A stretch of DNA of 64,000 bases from Prorocentrum cordatum (GCA_963575745.1 CAUYUJ010016712.1:1-64000); one strand, 5' to 3'. Counted from the first letter of the stretch, positions 30,443-40,639 are shown. Numbers and translations are program-made. The notes: generated by a model from the sequence alone, not told the origin.

Positions 30443-31440
30443 GCAGCATCATCACCATCACCGTCATCATCACCATCCACTATCATCACTACGACATCCC
30501 AGCGCAAGAAGAGCACCCCAACATCATGATCGCGAGTGAACCGCGAAGAAATCCGAAGCGGGAGCCCCGCCCCAATGGGGCCCGCAGCTCATGTTACTAG
30601 TCCGAACGGGTCTCGTCAATGGGCCCCTGTGTCCTGAATATGGCGGATGCTTCGAACGAGAGCCTCCCGTGTGAGCGAATTTCGAGGAAATTTCAAGCGG
30701 CAGTCACCTCCCTACGGGGCCCGCAGCTCACGTTAGAATCCGAGCGGGTCATCGGAAACCTGTAGGTGTCGTCACTGTGGGTTATTTCGCCCCTGGATAT
30801 GGCGGACGTTTCTGGCGGGAAGGTCGTCTGTGAGTGAATTGCCGGCAGTCCCCTTCCTATGGGGCCCTCAGTTTGTGTTACAAGTCCGAAAAAGGCCACC
30901 GGAACCGTGTAGTCGCTGTCACATCCGGGCCCCTCTGTCACTAATCTGGCGTAGGTCTCGTGCTGGAGCTTCGTTTGTGAAGGAATCCCGAAAAAGTCTC
31001 AAGCCTGGGCCCCTTCCCTACGGGGCCCGCAGCTCATGCTGCTGTCGGGATCCTCAGTCCTGAATATGGCGGAAGTATGGTGCGGGAGCCTCGCCTGTAA
31101 GTGACTTGCGAGAAAATCTCCTGCGGGAGCCCCCTTCCGCACGGGGCCGGCAGCTCACGTTACCGGTCCGAGCGGGTCATCCGAACTTCGTGCCTGTCGT
31201 CACGTAGGCCTCTTGAAGCTTGAGTATTGAGAAAACCTCTGGCGCGAGCGTCGTCTGTGACTGAGCGAAGACGAAGTCTCAGGCAAGAGCCCCTTCCTTA
31301 TGGGGCCCGCAGCTCACATTACTAACCAGAGCGGGCCATTGGAACCCTGTAACTGTCGTCACGTCTGGCCCCTTGAAGCCCGAATACGGCGAAGGTCTCG
31401 AGGGGGAACCTCGTTTAAGGGTGAATGGCGAGTTCCTGGA
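29520..31440. repeat. Tandem array of ~120-165-bp units
   Basis: About ten diverged copies of a unit with conserved blocks GTGCGGGAGCCTCGTCYGTG, GAGGAAGTCTCAGGCG, GGGGCCCGCAGCTCATGTTA and AGCGGGTCATCCGAACCCTG. Spacing of the first block ranges from about 120 to 165 bp. A non-repeat stretch with a CAT array (30050-30540) splits the array. Short open frames follow the unit. Confidence 0.85.
30285..30490. repeat. (CAT)n array inside the tandem array
   Basis: CAT/CAC/CGT triplets within the interruption of the 120-165-bp array. Confidence 0.93.
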
Positions 31441-31472
31441 GCGCGGGCCGCTGGCTCCCATGCGGAAGGCAC

Positions 31473-31907
31473 TCAGCCCCAGGGAGCTCGACAGGAGAAC
31501 GGGGAGCTCCAAGGCCGAGGCGGAGCAGCTCGCAGCAGAGCTGAGTTTCGCGCTGCTTCCCGCCTGAGCGCGGCCGCGACTAGCTCGAGACCTGCGGGGT
31601 TGTCCCAACGGCTTGGTCCCCCGGCCCAGCGGCCCGAGGGGTTGTCCCAACGGCCTGGCCCACGGGGTTGCCCCAGCGGCTTCGCGAACTGGCCATCGGA
31701 GAACGCGCCCATGCCGGCCGTGGCGGCAACGGCGCCCAGGAAAATCGGCTTGCGCGCTCTTGCTACAGGGGCGGGGGAGGAGGTGGATAGGGGAGAAGAG
31801 GCAGAAGGACGAGGAGGAGGCAGAGCAGGGGGCGGGAAGAGGGCCCCCGCCAGGGCGAAAAGGAGAAGGGCGATGAGGAGACGGGGCGAGAGCCTCTGCA
31901 CTGACAT
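31473..31907 (-). CDS. ORF beginning with a putative plastid-targeting presequence
   Basis: A true ATG at 31907. The start MSVQRLSPRLLIALLLFALA has a signal-peptide layout: a short basic region then a hydrophobic core. A Pro/Ser/Ala-rich, acid-free stretch follows (SASSPLSTSSPAPVARARK), as in transit peptides, then a second hydrophobic patch (IFLGAVAATAGMGAFSDG). In peridinin dinoflagellates this bipartite order targets nuclear proteins to the plastid. After about residue 75 the frame contains a repeat (GRWDNPSGRWAGGPSRWDNP) that may be intron read-through, so the mature part is probably in downstream exons not identified here. Total 144 codons to the stop at 31473. Confidence 0.5.
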   Translation of the reverse strand: MSVQRLSPRLLIALLLFALAGALFPPPALPPPRPSASSPLSTSSPAPVARARKPIFLGAVAATAGMGAFSDGQFAKPLGQPRGPGRWDNPSGRWAGGPSRWDNPAGLELVAAALRREAARNSALLRAAPPRPWSSPFSCRAPWG

Positions 31908-32985
31908 GGACGACGATGAGGTTGATTTCCAGATTAGTTTGGGAGATTCTCGTGCGGGGCCCGACCTTCGGAAAAATGTCGCGTCTGCTCGGAGGCCAGG
32001 CACGCCCAAAACAGCAAGCGGAGGGGAAGCGAGGTTCACATCAGCGGCCGCCCTAAAGTCCCCCCGAATTCCCACGGGGACGCCACTGAACGGCCAGGCA
32101 GGCCCAAGAGGCCTCGAAGACGGCACCAGGAGGCCCCGAAGACATCTCCAGAGGGCCCCAGGGCAGCCTGGGAGGGCCCCAAGAACCATCGAGGGAACCC
32201 CAAGAGGCCACCCAAAGGCCCCCCACAGGCCACCAATGCCCCCTGGAGGGCGCCCTGTGGGCCCCAGGGAAGACGAAGAGGAGAAGGAGGAGGAGGAGGA
32301 GGAGGAGGAGGAGGAACAAGAGGAGGAGGAACAAGAGGAGGAGGAAGAGGAGAACGAGGAAGGGCAAGAGGAGACGGAAGCGGAAGCGAAGGACGAAGAG
32401 GAATCAAGGCGGCGGGGGAGGGGGAGGGAGAGGGGAAAAGGCGAGGAGGTGAGGAGGAGGAGGAGGAGGAGGAGGAGGAGGAGGAGGAGGAAGAGCGGGC
32501 GGTCGCAGCGCCCAGACTATGCGCGCTCCGAGCGCGCGAGCCGCAGAGCGAGGGGAGCCCACGGTGTGGCTCAGCCTCGGGGGCCGACGTCAGAAGGCGC
32601 AGCCGTTGAGATGATCTCAGAGGCTCCAAAGACGGCGCAGAAAGCCCCCTCGAGAGCCCCAAGAGGCTCCTCCCCGGGCCCCCCAAAGGCTCTCGAGGGC
32701 GCTGCGCATCCCGAGGAAGCCCCCAGGACTGCAGAAGAGGCCCACATGCCGATCCTGTGCCTCTTGTTCCTCCAATCGCCGGGGAAGAAGCAGCAGGCTG
32801 GCGCAAGGTTTGCTCTAGACTCAAGTACCCTGGCAACATTGGCACCGTTTCGCATGCACTTCAAGGTACTAAAAGCGACGTCATGGCTGCGGCGAGCACG
32901 GAAGCACATCTCTCAACGTCCGCCTTGTTCGTGTGACAGTTTGCATGGTTGATCGTGCGCGTGCTTGTGAGCGAGCTCGCCTCAT
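31908..32985. repeat. GC-rich region with (GAG)n tracts and CCAAGAGGCC repeats
   Basis: (GAG)n-like tracts at 32277-32365 and 32447-32495, and the reverse-complement form of the CTTGGGGGCC module at 32100-32260. The 550-codon plus frame running through here is Glu/Arg/Ala/Pro-rich and judged an artefact. Confidence 0.6.
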
Positions 32986-32987
32986 AG

Positions 32988-33021
32988 GAGGAAGTTAAGG
33001 AGGAGGAAGAAGATAAAGAGT

Positions 33022-33085
<64 letters not shown>

Positions 33086-33260
33086 TGCCGACGACGCCGA
33101 CGACAAAAATACGCATCACGACGCTGCCCAGTATTCACAGCACGACGTCTGGACCAGCGGTCCTAACACCGAGGTGTACACTGATCGCCCTCCCCTTTGC
33201 TCGTGTGGCCGACTCCGAAACCCTGGATACGCCAGAATGGAACTCTCTTTGGAGCTCTAG
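32988..33260 (+). CDS. Candidate terminal exon with a poly-Asp tract
   Basis: After a possible acceptor (GCTCGCCTCATAG) a frame reads EEVKEEEEDKEC, then a run of about twenty Asp encoded by (GAC)n at 33029-33084, then a balanced C-terminal part (AAQYSQHDVWTSGPNTEVYT, LCSCGRLRNPGYARM) to TAG at 33258. There is no Met in the early part. The (GAC)n makes any frame open, so the call rests on the part after it. No family recognised. Confidence 0.3.
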
Positions 33261-33788
33261 CTGTGCTTCCGCTGGCTGGCTGCGGCAGGGCGAGGCTGAG
33301 GGGCAACGATGGGGAGGACTGGCATAGGGGGGGAACCATCTGCCTGGAATCGGCGATACATCGCCGATAGATCGGCGACGGCCCCCCCCTAGCAGATCCG
33401 CACGTTCCCGGGCGGGGTTGGGCCATCAGACCCCCATCGGCGAGGAAAAGGGGAGGAGGAGGAGGAGGAGGAGGAGGAGGAGGAGGAGCACGAGGAGGAG
33501 GAGGAGGAGGAGGAGGAGGAGGAGGAGAGGAGAAGGAGGAGGAGGAGGAGGAGGGGGAGGGGGTCGACCACGAAGACAAAGGCTCCCCGACAAAGAGCCG
33601 AACGAAGCCGCGCACTGACGGCGCATTGGCATTAACCTCCTCCTCTCCTCCTCCTCCTCCTCCTCCTCCTCCTCCTCCTCCTCCTCCTCCTGAAGCCCAA
33701 ATTTTGAAGGTCTCCAGGGGCCTTCAGAGGTCCTCCGAGGTCTTCTCGTTGGCAGCGATCACAAAAGAATAAAGGGAGGGGGGCAGGT
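33261..33788. repeat. (GAG)n and (CTC)n arrays with short spacers
   Basis: (GAG)n at 33443-33555 and (CTC)n at 33640-33692. Just upstream is the palindromic cluster ATCGGCGATACATCGCCGAT (33351-33370) with a further ATCGGCGA. No gene seen. Confidence 0.8.
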
Positions 33789-33860
33789 TTCTTAGAAGCA
33801 GGGGTGCTTCTAAGAAGCAGGGGTGCTTCTAAGAAGCAGGGGTGCTTCTAAGAAGCCTTC
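33789..33860. repeat. 19-bp tandem repeat of palindromic CTTCTAAGAAG
   Basis: Four copies of AGAAGCAGGGGTGCTTCTA. Each is self-complementary at its ends, so the tract can form alternate hairpins. The same words occur at 21130-21165. Confidence 0.9.
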
Positions 33861-34038
33861 CCCCCTCCGCCTACCCACCCCCCTCTGCACGTGGCCGATC
33901 TCAGGAGGTCCCCGGAGGTCCCCAGAGGCCTCTAGAGAGGCCTCCAGATGGGACCTGAAAAGGGCAGGCAAGGCTCGAAAGTCGCCCGATGCCCGAATAA
34001 GACGAAGCCAGGACGAGGATAAAACATGGTGAGGATAA

Positions 34039-34545
34039 ATCGAGAATCTCTCAATTCTGGCGGCTCTGAAAGGATGTCTCGGGCGCCGCGGCCTTCTCAG
34101 AGCGTCCCGGAACGCTCTGAAGGCTCTCCGAAACGCTGGAAGCGATCTGTTCTCGTCCCAGACCCCGTCCGACCGAAACCTCCGAACCCAGACGTCCGAC
34201 GATGAGATCTTTCCATCCGCGGCCCCGAGCGTCTCGGCCACTTCCCCGCGAGCAGTCGTCCGCAAGGATCCCATTGTGACTGTCGCCAGCCCCGAGAACG
34301 GCCCCTGGATGCCGAGATTCGGGGAAGACGTCCGGATTGCAAACGAAAGCGTCCCTCGGATGTCTGGAAATCCCGATGCTCGAGCAAGGAGAGCAGAAAA
34401 CTGTACAGACATAAAACATTGGAGCTGCGCGCGGATGTTTGGGGATCTGCGCTGCACCCCCCTGCCTGGCGCGCGGATCGCGCCAGGGGGGTCCAGCGCA
34501 GATCCGAGGAATCTGCGCGGAGCTCCGTGCGGAGGAAACTCATGA
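34039..34545. other. Region open on both strands, coding strand undecided
   Basis: The plus frame from 34039 has protein-like text (PIVTVASPENGPWMPRFGED, IANESVPRMSGNPDA). The overlapping minus frame with an ATG at about 34412 also looks plausible (MSVQFSALLARASGFPDIRG). Neither has a recognised domain or convincing splice borders, so I leave it uncalled. Confidence 0.3.
34443..34505. repeat. Long near-perfect hairpin
   Basis: GGATCTGCGCTGCACCCCCC ... pairs with GGGGGGTCCAGCGCAGATCC: about 27 bp of stem with a 4-base bulge and a 5-base loop. Confidence 0.85.
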
Positions 34546-34770
34546 GGAGGAGGAGGAGGAGGAGGAGGAGGAGGAGGAGGAGGGGAGGAGGGGGGGGAGA
34601 GGAGGAGGAGGAGGAGGAGGAGGAGGAGGAGGAGGAGGAGGAGGAGGAGGAGGGAGGAAGGAGGAGGAGGAGGAGGAGGAGGAGGAGGAGGGAGGAGGAG
34701 GAGGAGGAGGAGGGAGGGAGGGAGGGAGGGAGGGAGGGGAATCTCAGGAGGGGAGGAGGAGGAGGAGGAG
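34541..34770. repeat. (GAG)n array
   Basis: GAG triplets with GGA and a (GGGA)n stretch near 34711-34737. On the minus strand it follows the candidate exon at 34799-34947. Confidence 0.95.
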
Positions 34771-34798
34771 GTTCGTGCTCATGCCATGTTCTGCTCGC

Positions 34799-34947
34799 CT
34801 GGGAGGCCTGTCCTGGCCCCGGAACATCACCGTCCAGGCGAACATGGCGGCGGGGAAGCGGTTGACGCACCGCGGGGCGCCGTCGCGCGGCGTCGCGCTC
34901 TCGTAGACGATGCGCAGGCGGTCCTTGGCAGCCCTCTTTGCTTCGGG
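34799..34947 (-). CDS. Candidate internal exon with a GC splice donor
   Basis: A 149-bp minus-strand segment with acceptor TATCCCCCGCAG and donor CTCCCAG/GCGAGC. It encodes PEAKRAAKDRLRIVYESATP, RDGAPRCVNRFPAAMFAWTV and MFRGQDRPP, a balanced composition with strongly GC-ended codons. Dinoflagellate genes often use GC donors in addition to GT. It ends about 30 bp before a (GAG)n array, which would be intronic. Function unknown. Confidence 0.5.
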
Positions 34948-34974
34948 CTGCGGGGGATACGGTCATCGTGCTAC

Positions 34975-35080
34975 CCCTCCTCCCCTCCTCCTCCCCCTCC
35001 TCCTGCTCCTCCTCCTCCTGTTCCTCCTCCTCCTCCTCCTCCTCCTCCTCCTCCTCCTCCTCCTCCTCCTCCTGCTCCTC
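34975..35080. repeat. (CTC)n array
   Basis: CTC with CTG/TTC variants. Together with the GAG array at 34541 it brackets the candidate exon. Confidence 0.95.
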
Positions 35081-35249
35081 CCATACGGGCCGCTGGACAC
35101 GGGACGCCTCCGCTCACGGCGAGCCTCGGCTGCGCATGGGCTCCCCGAGCTGAAGCAGGGGAACGGCCCGAAAACAAGTGGCCCTCCTGAGCCCAAAGGC
35201 CCTGGTTTCGCGCCCCGTGACTGGCTAACTACCCCTCTCGGTGGCGTTG

Positions 35250-35390
35250 CACGAGAGAGAGAGAGAGGTACAGAGAGAGAGAGAGAGAGAGAAAAATTGA
35301 GGGGGAGAAAGAGAAATAAAAAGAGAGAGAGAGGAAGAGAGGGAGAAAGAGAGAACAAAAAGAGAGAGAGAGAGAGAGAGAGACACACCG
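35250..35390. repeat. (GA)n-rich microsatellite
   Basis: GAGAGAGA stretches broken by AAAA and GGG. Open frames here are Glu/Arg or Leu/Ser repeats. Confidence 0.93.
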
Positions 35391-36175
35391 CGGGACCAAG
35401 CTAGGTGCGCTCGCGCCGGAACTGACAGCCTACCCCTCCCACCCATGCCTTCCCGTTGCGCTGATGCTTCTTGATCCGCGGAAGCATGTCACAGCAGACC
35501 TGGAACTCCAAAAAAGACCGCAGTATCGTGGCATGCGCAATCGGAAAAGGGGGAGCTGCGTACATAGGGGGGGGGAGGAGGTGGCAGATGAGCAGGAGGA
35601 TGAGCAGGAGGAAAGGAGGAAGAGGAGGAGGAAAGAGGTGGAGGAGGAGGACGAGAACGAACAGCAGCAGCGGGAGCTTTGAGTGGAGGGAGCGGGGGGA
35701 CTAGGAGGACCACAAGGTGGAGGAGGGGAAGCAAGGGGGGGCGACAACGATGAAGAAAGGACTCGGATCCAGAAACGTGGCCCGCGCTGGAGCGAGGGCA
35801 CCGTTCTGAACGACGGGCGCAGGAGCGCCGATCCTAAAATGAGGCCAACGCTGCAGCGACAGCACGAGTTCGGGGGACCGAGCACAATCGGATTGCTAAG
35901 ACAACGTAAGACAGACCACCTTTAAACTTCGTGCTGAAAGAACCAAGTGCAGAGAGGGCCGACTATCTTCCGGACAGGGTCAGGGGGGAGAGGAGAGCAG
36001 TATTCACAATGTGTAAGTGTAGAGAGGGCGCCTGCCGACTGCGGAGGGTGAGCGAAGGGACTACTGGCCAAGGACGCGATCCATAGAGGACGACAAGGAT
36101 AGTTTGCAAGACTGAGAAGGCTGCGCGGAGGAGGCAACTCAACGGATGAGGTTGAGGAAATATTATCTCACGCAC
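35391..36175. other. Spacer, no convincing gene
   Basis: GGA/GAG-rich between 35570 and 35760. A plus frame (MLLDPRKHVTADLELQKRPQ) is protein-like for about 30 codons before turning Glu/Arg-rich; it could be a short exon but has no clear borders. Confidence 0.35.
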
Positions 36176-36332
36176 CTCTCCGAGAGAGTACAGCTCAGAG
36201 GCGGTTGCTTGAAGCCGGAATATCATGTCCGCGATGTGTCTGGCCGCTTCGCTTGAGACATCTTCAAATTCAGAAAATCGTGCGCACTCCTCATGCAGAT
36301 TGCGACATCGGAGTCCAAAAATACCAAGGATG
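36176..36332 (-). CDS. Candidate internal exon, function unknown
   Basis: 157 bp with acceptor GTGTGTTGAG and donor CTCGGAGAG/GTGCGTGAG, a good match to a GT donor. It encodes 52 residues with balanced composition and helical pattern (GIFGLRCRNLHEECARFSEF, EDVSSEAARHIADMIFRLQA, TASELYSLGE). No family recognised. Confidence 0.5.
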
Positions 36333-36841
36333 CTCAACACACTGATACGACTAAATGAAATCCAATGGTTATGGACGCGGCTCTTCAAAAAATGGCCGGC
36401 TCGCTTGAAGAATCTCCCAAAAGTTGAATCCCGACGTCATCCAAAACGACAGCTTCGCCCGAGACATTCTCCTAAAGTTGACTTTGGAGCGTGCGTTCAA
36501 TTGCAATCGCACGGTGTTGAAACCTCACAACCCCACCTTCGTTCGACTACAATCCCGCTACTGCACCTGAGTCCCATAAGCCATCTGGTGATCCTCAGTC
36601 GCCTCCTCTCCTTTTCTTCTGCCTCTCCATCTCCTGATTCCTCCGACTCCTCGGACCCGACGTCATATTTCTCTTATTGCTCTCCTTCTGCGATGCTTAC
36701 GTGATGAACCTGAGCACGCACGTGCCACTTGTAAGGGACCTCCTCTTTTTTGACTGGGGTGCTCCTGGAGACGGGCCTCTGAACCACACATCACCACGGC
36801 AGAAAATGGGTCAAAGCATTCCGTCCTGCTCCCGCCCGGGC
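36333..36841. other. Spacer, no convincing gene
   Basis: Lower-GC unique sequence. No repeat shared elsewhere stands out, and open frames are short. Confidence 0.45.
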
Positions 36842-37260
36842 TTACCCGTATAGGGGCTGCAGCCATTCAGAATTACATCGCGATGGGGTCGTCGGCTCTT
36901 CTGGGCTACGACTCCCTTCCTGAGAGCGAGAACGGGCGAAGGCTCCACAAACCTTGCACGCGGTATACCCCCCCCCCTTCTCGACCACTCCGTGCTCCAG
37001 AGGTTGGGAAAGGGGGGTGACACAGCAGGCCCAGGACTCCCGCGCCTCGGCCGCCCTCTCGGCCGCCGCGGCTCGAATCTGGTCAGAGGCACACTCACCG
37101 TGCACCAGTGCCTTGGTTTTCAAACGGACCCTGCCTCTTGAAACAGCTGCCCCCCATCCAGGGCGCATCTCTCGTTTGGCCAGGCTGAGACGAGGAGGCC
37201 ACACGGACAAGGCGAGAGCCACAGAGACACTGCCAGGTGCCACCCTCGAGGAGCCTGAAA
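36842..37260 (-). pseudogene. Possible 3' end of a LINE-like element
   Basis: A minus frame with balanced text (KALVHGECASDQIRAAAAER, EARESWACCVTPLSQPLEHG) and a CxxC motif in YTACKVCGAFARSR, ending at 36842. A terminal H...CxxCGA-A motif is common at the C terminus of dinoflagellate LINE-like ORF2 proteins; that comparison is from memory. It could instead be an ordinary exon. The rest of the element is absent. Confidence 0.35.
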
Positions 37261-37274
37261 CGGTGACCCTTTTC

Positions 37275-37329
37275 CTCCTCCTCCTCCTCCTCCTCCTCCT
37301 CCTCCTCCTCCTCCTCCTCCTCCTCCTCC

Positions 37330-37369
<40 letters not shown>

Positions 37370-37435
37370 CATCATCCTCATCCTCCTCCTTGTTCTCCTT
37401 CTCCTTCTCCTCATCCTTCATTTCCTTTCCTTTAA

Positions 37436-37465
<30 letters not shown>
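37275..37465. repeat. (CTC)n, (CAT)n and (TA)n in succession
   Basis: (CTC)n 37275-37330, (CAT)n 37331-37380, mixed TCC/TTC, then (TA)n 37440-37466. The next dispersed-repeat copy starts immediately after. Confidence 0.95.
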
Positions 37466-37466
<1 letters not shown>

Positions 37467-37475
37467 ACAAAAAAT

Positions 37476-38130
37476 CCTCCCTGTCGCACCCCGAAGCGTG
37501 TCGGTGGAGCGGGCCGGGCGTTTCCCCTGAGACTTCCTCACCACTTATGACCCTCAAGCTTGACGTGTGCAGCAGCATCTCGGACGGAGGGCGGGCCGCT
37601 TCCGAAATGTGGCGCTCGCCTTCGCGCCGCGCACGGGAGGGCGGGTGGGTTTCAAGACGTGGCTCTCGCCACGGCGCCGCGCGCAGACTTCTTGAAGAAG
37701 TAGAGCTCCACGGGCGGAGGGTGGCTCCTTTTCTCCAAAAGCGTGGCTCTCGCCGCCGTGCCGCGCGCATCCGTCCGAAAAGTTCACAGGAGTGTCGAGG
37801 ATTCTCGTGGCTGGCGTCCCAGGCATGATGCGTCGGCACGACGTCGGACCGGCAGGGCGCAGCAGTTGCGCTGGTTCACGGTGCTGAAGGCCCCGGAGTG
37901 GTGTTCTGGCAGGGCTCGGGACCGTCAGGGAGCAGCAGTAACTCTGATTCGCGGAGGTGAAGTCCCAGGAATGCTGCTGTGGCACAGTTCAAGATTTTCA
38001 AACGGTTGTCTTCCAACGGGGCACTTCACTCTATGAAAGTGAATCCTTGTAGGGACCTATGCAGAGGGAGCTTGGAGGGAGGTTATGTTACAATATTGTT
38101 GATGAGTTTCGGGTTTACACTGGTCCTTTT
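37476..38130 (+). mobile_element. Dispersed repeat family with pyrimidine tail, copy 3
   Basis: Head CCTCCCTGTCGCACCCCGAA and GGCGTTTCCCCTGAGACTTC, first-type units (GGACGGAGGGCGGGCCGCTT), second-type units (GGCGTCCCAGGCATGATG) and tail GATGAGTTTCGGGTTTACAC, then TGGTCC. Here the tail is followed by TTTTCTAAAC rather than CTC repeats. Confidence 0.8.
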
Positions 38131-38349
38131 CTAAACTTCAGCCAAGATCAACGGCTCGCCCCATGGACTGGTTTTCCACGCTTCAGGGTCCAAAGTGGGC
38201 CTCCAGAGCCCGAAATCGCAGAGAAACCAGCGTCGTTGAAACGATCACGACGTCGGGGGCTGGGATCCCCAGAAATCTCTAGAGCTTCCGGGGAGGCTGG
38301 AGGCCCGCCAAAGTCACCAGGAGGCCTTCGGAGGTCCAACCAAAAAAAA

Positions 38350-38920
38350 ATCCTGGCGAAGGCGCCTAAGCACCGCACTTGTGAGCATTGCCTTCAGTGG
38401 AGCTCCCTGTGAGGCCACGAAGTGTGTGACAGGAGTGCCAGGGGTGCCGCACTGCGCCTGGGGGCGCCACTGAGGCTTTCGGTGGATCTCCACCACGGGC
38501 CACGACACGTGTGAGCGGTGTGCCAGAGTGGGCCGGCCTTGAGGACGCATGTGGGTGTTGCTATTAGGGCCTTCGGTAGAACTCCCCATAGGGCCACGAA
38601 ACGTGTGAGAGGTCTGCCCGGATGAACCTGGGGACGCATGCGGGCGCTGCCACTAGGGCCTTCGGTGGAGTCCCCTATGGGGCCACGACGCGTGTGAGTG
38701 GTGTGCCGACATGGGCCTGGAGACGCATGCAAGCTGCGCCATTGTGCCTTCCTTGTGGCCTTAGTTGGAGCTCCCTATGGGGCCACGAAACTTGTGCGTG
38801 CCGAAATTGGAATGCGGAGGGCAGTGGAGGAGCAGCGTGAAGCAGGCTAGGTGACGCGGGACGCTGTCCCTTCAAAAAGAGGACCACACACCACAGAGCG
38901 GTTGCGAAAAAAAAACGAAG
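38350..38920 (+). mobile_element. Head - VNTR - tail composite repeat, short copy
   Basis: Head CCTGGCGAAGGCGCC (38352), about five units of roughly 85-95 bp (GCCTTCGGTGGAGTCCC ... GGGCCACGA ... GACGCATGC), tail CCCTTCAAAAAGAGGACC and an A-run (38907-38914). The same order as at 13128-14942 supports one element family with a variable VNTR. Confidence 0.7.
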
Positions 38921-38924
38921 TGCG

Positions 38925-39650
38925 CAAAACGATGATGAGCAGGAGAGGGATCAGGGGACTGCCGCCGCTTCCCCCCGTGCCCCCCCGCGGGAAGGGCCGC
39001 GGTCTCCTCCGCGCCGTAATCCAGCCTGGTGGCCGCCGCGGCGCCCGAGCCGCTCCCATCTGCTCCCGAGGAAGAGGACGAGAAGGCGAGAACTGCGTGC
39101 TGTTGCAGGTCGCGCTCGGCTCCCAAGAGCACGCAGGAAACAAGGACGCAGCTCTCTGAACACGCTCCTGCGGTGAAAGCAAGACGCAGCAGGTGGTCGC
39201 CACCGCGGGCCTCCAGGAACGGAGTTCGGGCCCCAGGGCCGCCAAAGAACTCCCAGGATCAATGGCCCCGCCTGGGGAAAGGGCCCAGCTGGCCCTCGGA
39301 AAAAAAAGAACCCCCCCCCCAAAAAAAAAAAAAAAAAAAAAAACGAGCGGCCATGTCTGGGGAGGAAAATGAAGGCTTCTGAGCGTCCTGTGGCCCTGGA
39401 CGGGCCTCGGGGGGGCGGGCCTCGGGGGGGGCCCGGGAAGCTACCCGGGAGGCTTCCTCGGGAAGCCTCCACGGCCCAAAGCCTGACGGCGTGAGTCTTG
39501 TCGGCCCGCGGTCTCAGAGCTGTGGGCCAATGCCCTCGGGGCGAATTGCCGCGCGGGGCGTGTTTTGATGGACCCGGGGCCTGAATACGGCCCCGGAAGC
39601 CGCAGGGGGGAAGAGAGCCGCCAGACACTGCAGCGCCCATGGAGAATGTG
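38925..39650. other. Spacer with a poly-A run, no convincing gene
   Basis: Holds an A-run of about 23 bases (39321-39343), GGGCCTCGGGGGGGCG repeats (39407-39436) and a stem GGAAGCTACCCGGGAGGCTTCC (39436-39457). Plus and minus frames are both open over 39030-39240 with no domain. Confidence 0.45.
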
Positions 39651-40620
39651 TACACACATACATACGTGCATGCATGCGCACAGGCACACCATACACCTTG
39701 CATACATACATACAGGCATGCAAACATGCATGCATGCATGCGTACATACATGCATACATACATGCATTCATTCATGCATTCATACAGACATGCATACATA
39801 CATGCGCGCATGCATATGTATATGTATATATATATGTATAGATTCGCACGTACGTAAGTGGATGCATACATGCAAACATATATACATATATACAGACATG
39901 CAGCTATGCATACATACATAAATGCATACAGGCAGACAGACAGACAGGCAGGCAGACGTAAATACATACATACACCCAGGCATACATACATGCATGCATG
40001 CATGCATGCATGCATACATTGAGGCAAACATATAAACAAACAGACAGACAGACAGACAGACAGAAAGACAGGCAGGCAGGCAGACAGACAGACAGGCAGA
40101 CAGGCAGACAGACAGACAGACAGGCAGACATACATAAATGCATGTCTAGATGCATACATACATACACAAATACAGACAGGCAGGCATACATACATAAATA
40201 CATACATACTGACATACATACATGCATACATGCATACATGCAGACATACAGAAATAAATGCATGCCGACTGGATAAATATATACATACGTACAAGAATAC
40301 AGACCTGCCAACATATCGACATGCATACATGCATGCATACATACATGCATGTATTCATACATGCAAACATATATGCATGGATGCATGCATGAACAACTAC
40401 ATTGACATATACATACAAAACCGTGCATCCCCATATATACATACATGCATACATGCATACATACATGCATACGCACATGTCTACATGCATGCGTGTGTAT
40501 ATATATATATATACATACGTACATGAGTACAGACATGCATGCATATGTACATATCTACATACATACACGCATACGTGCATACATGCGAACGTTCATGTAT
40601 GCATACATACATCTATGCGA
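39650..40620. repeat. ACAT/GCAT/ACAG tetranucleotide array
   Basis: Nearly 1 kb of ACATGCAT, ATACATAC and CAGACAGG words with (TA) patches. A 463-codon minus frame crosses it, giving periodic Cys/Tyr/Met/Val peptides; not a gene. Confidence 0.96.
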
Positions 40621-40639
40621 GAGAGCGTGATCCACCGCC

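Noticed and set aside
31300-32952. 550-codon plus frame
   Set aside because: Joins a tandem array, CCAAGAGGCC repeats and GAG tracts; amino-acid content mirrors them, and a better minus-strand candidate lies within it.
36240-36275. CGCTTCGCTTGAGACATCTTC as another head of the pyrimidine-tail family
   Set aside because: No other part of the family is present and the stretch is inside a protein-like minus exon, so similarity is probably chance.
38951-40342. 463-codon minus frame rich in Cys, Tyr, Met and Val
   Set aside because: Periodic translation of ACAT/GCAT tetranucleotides; composition follows the repeat.
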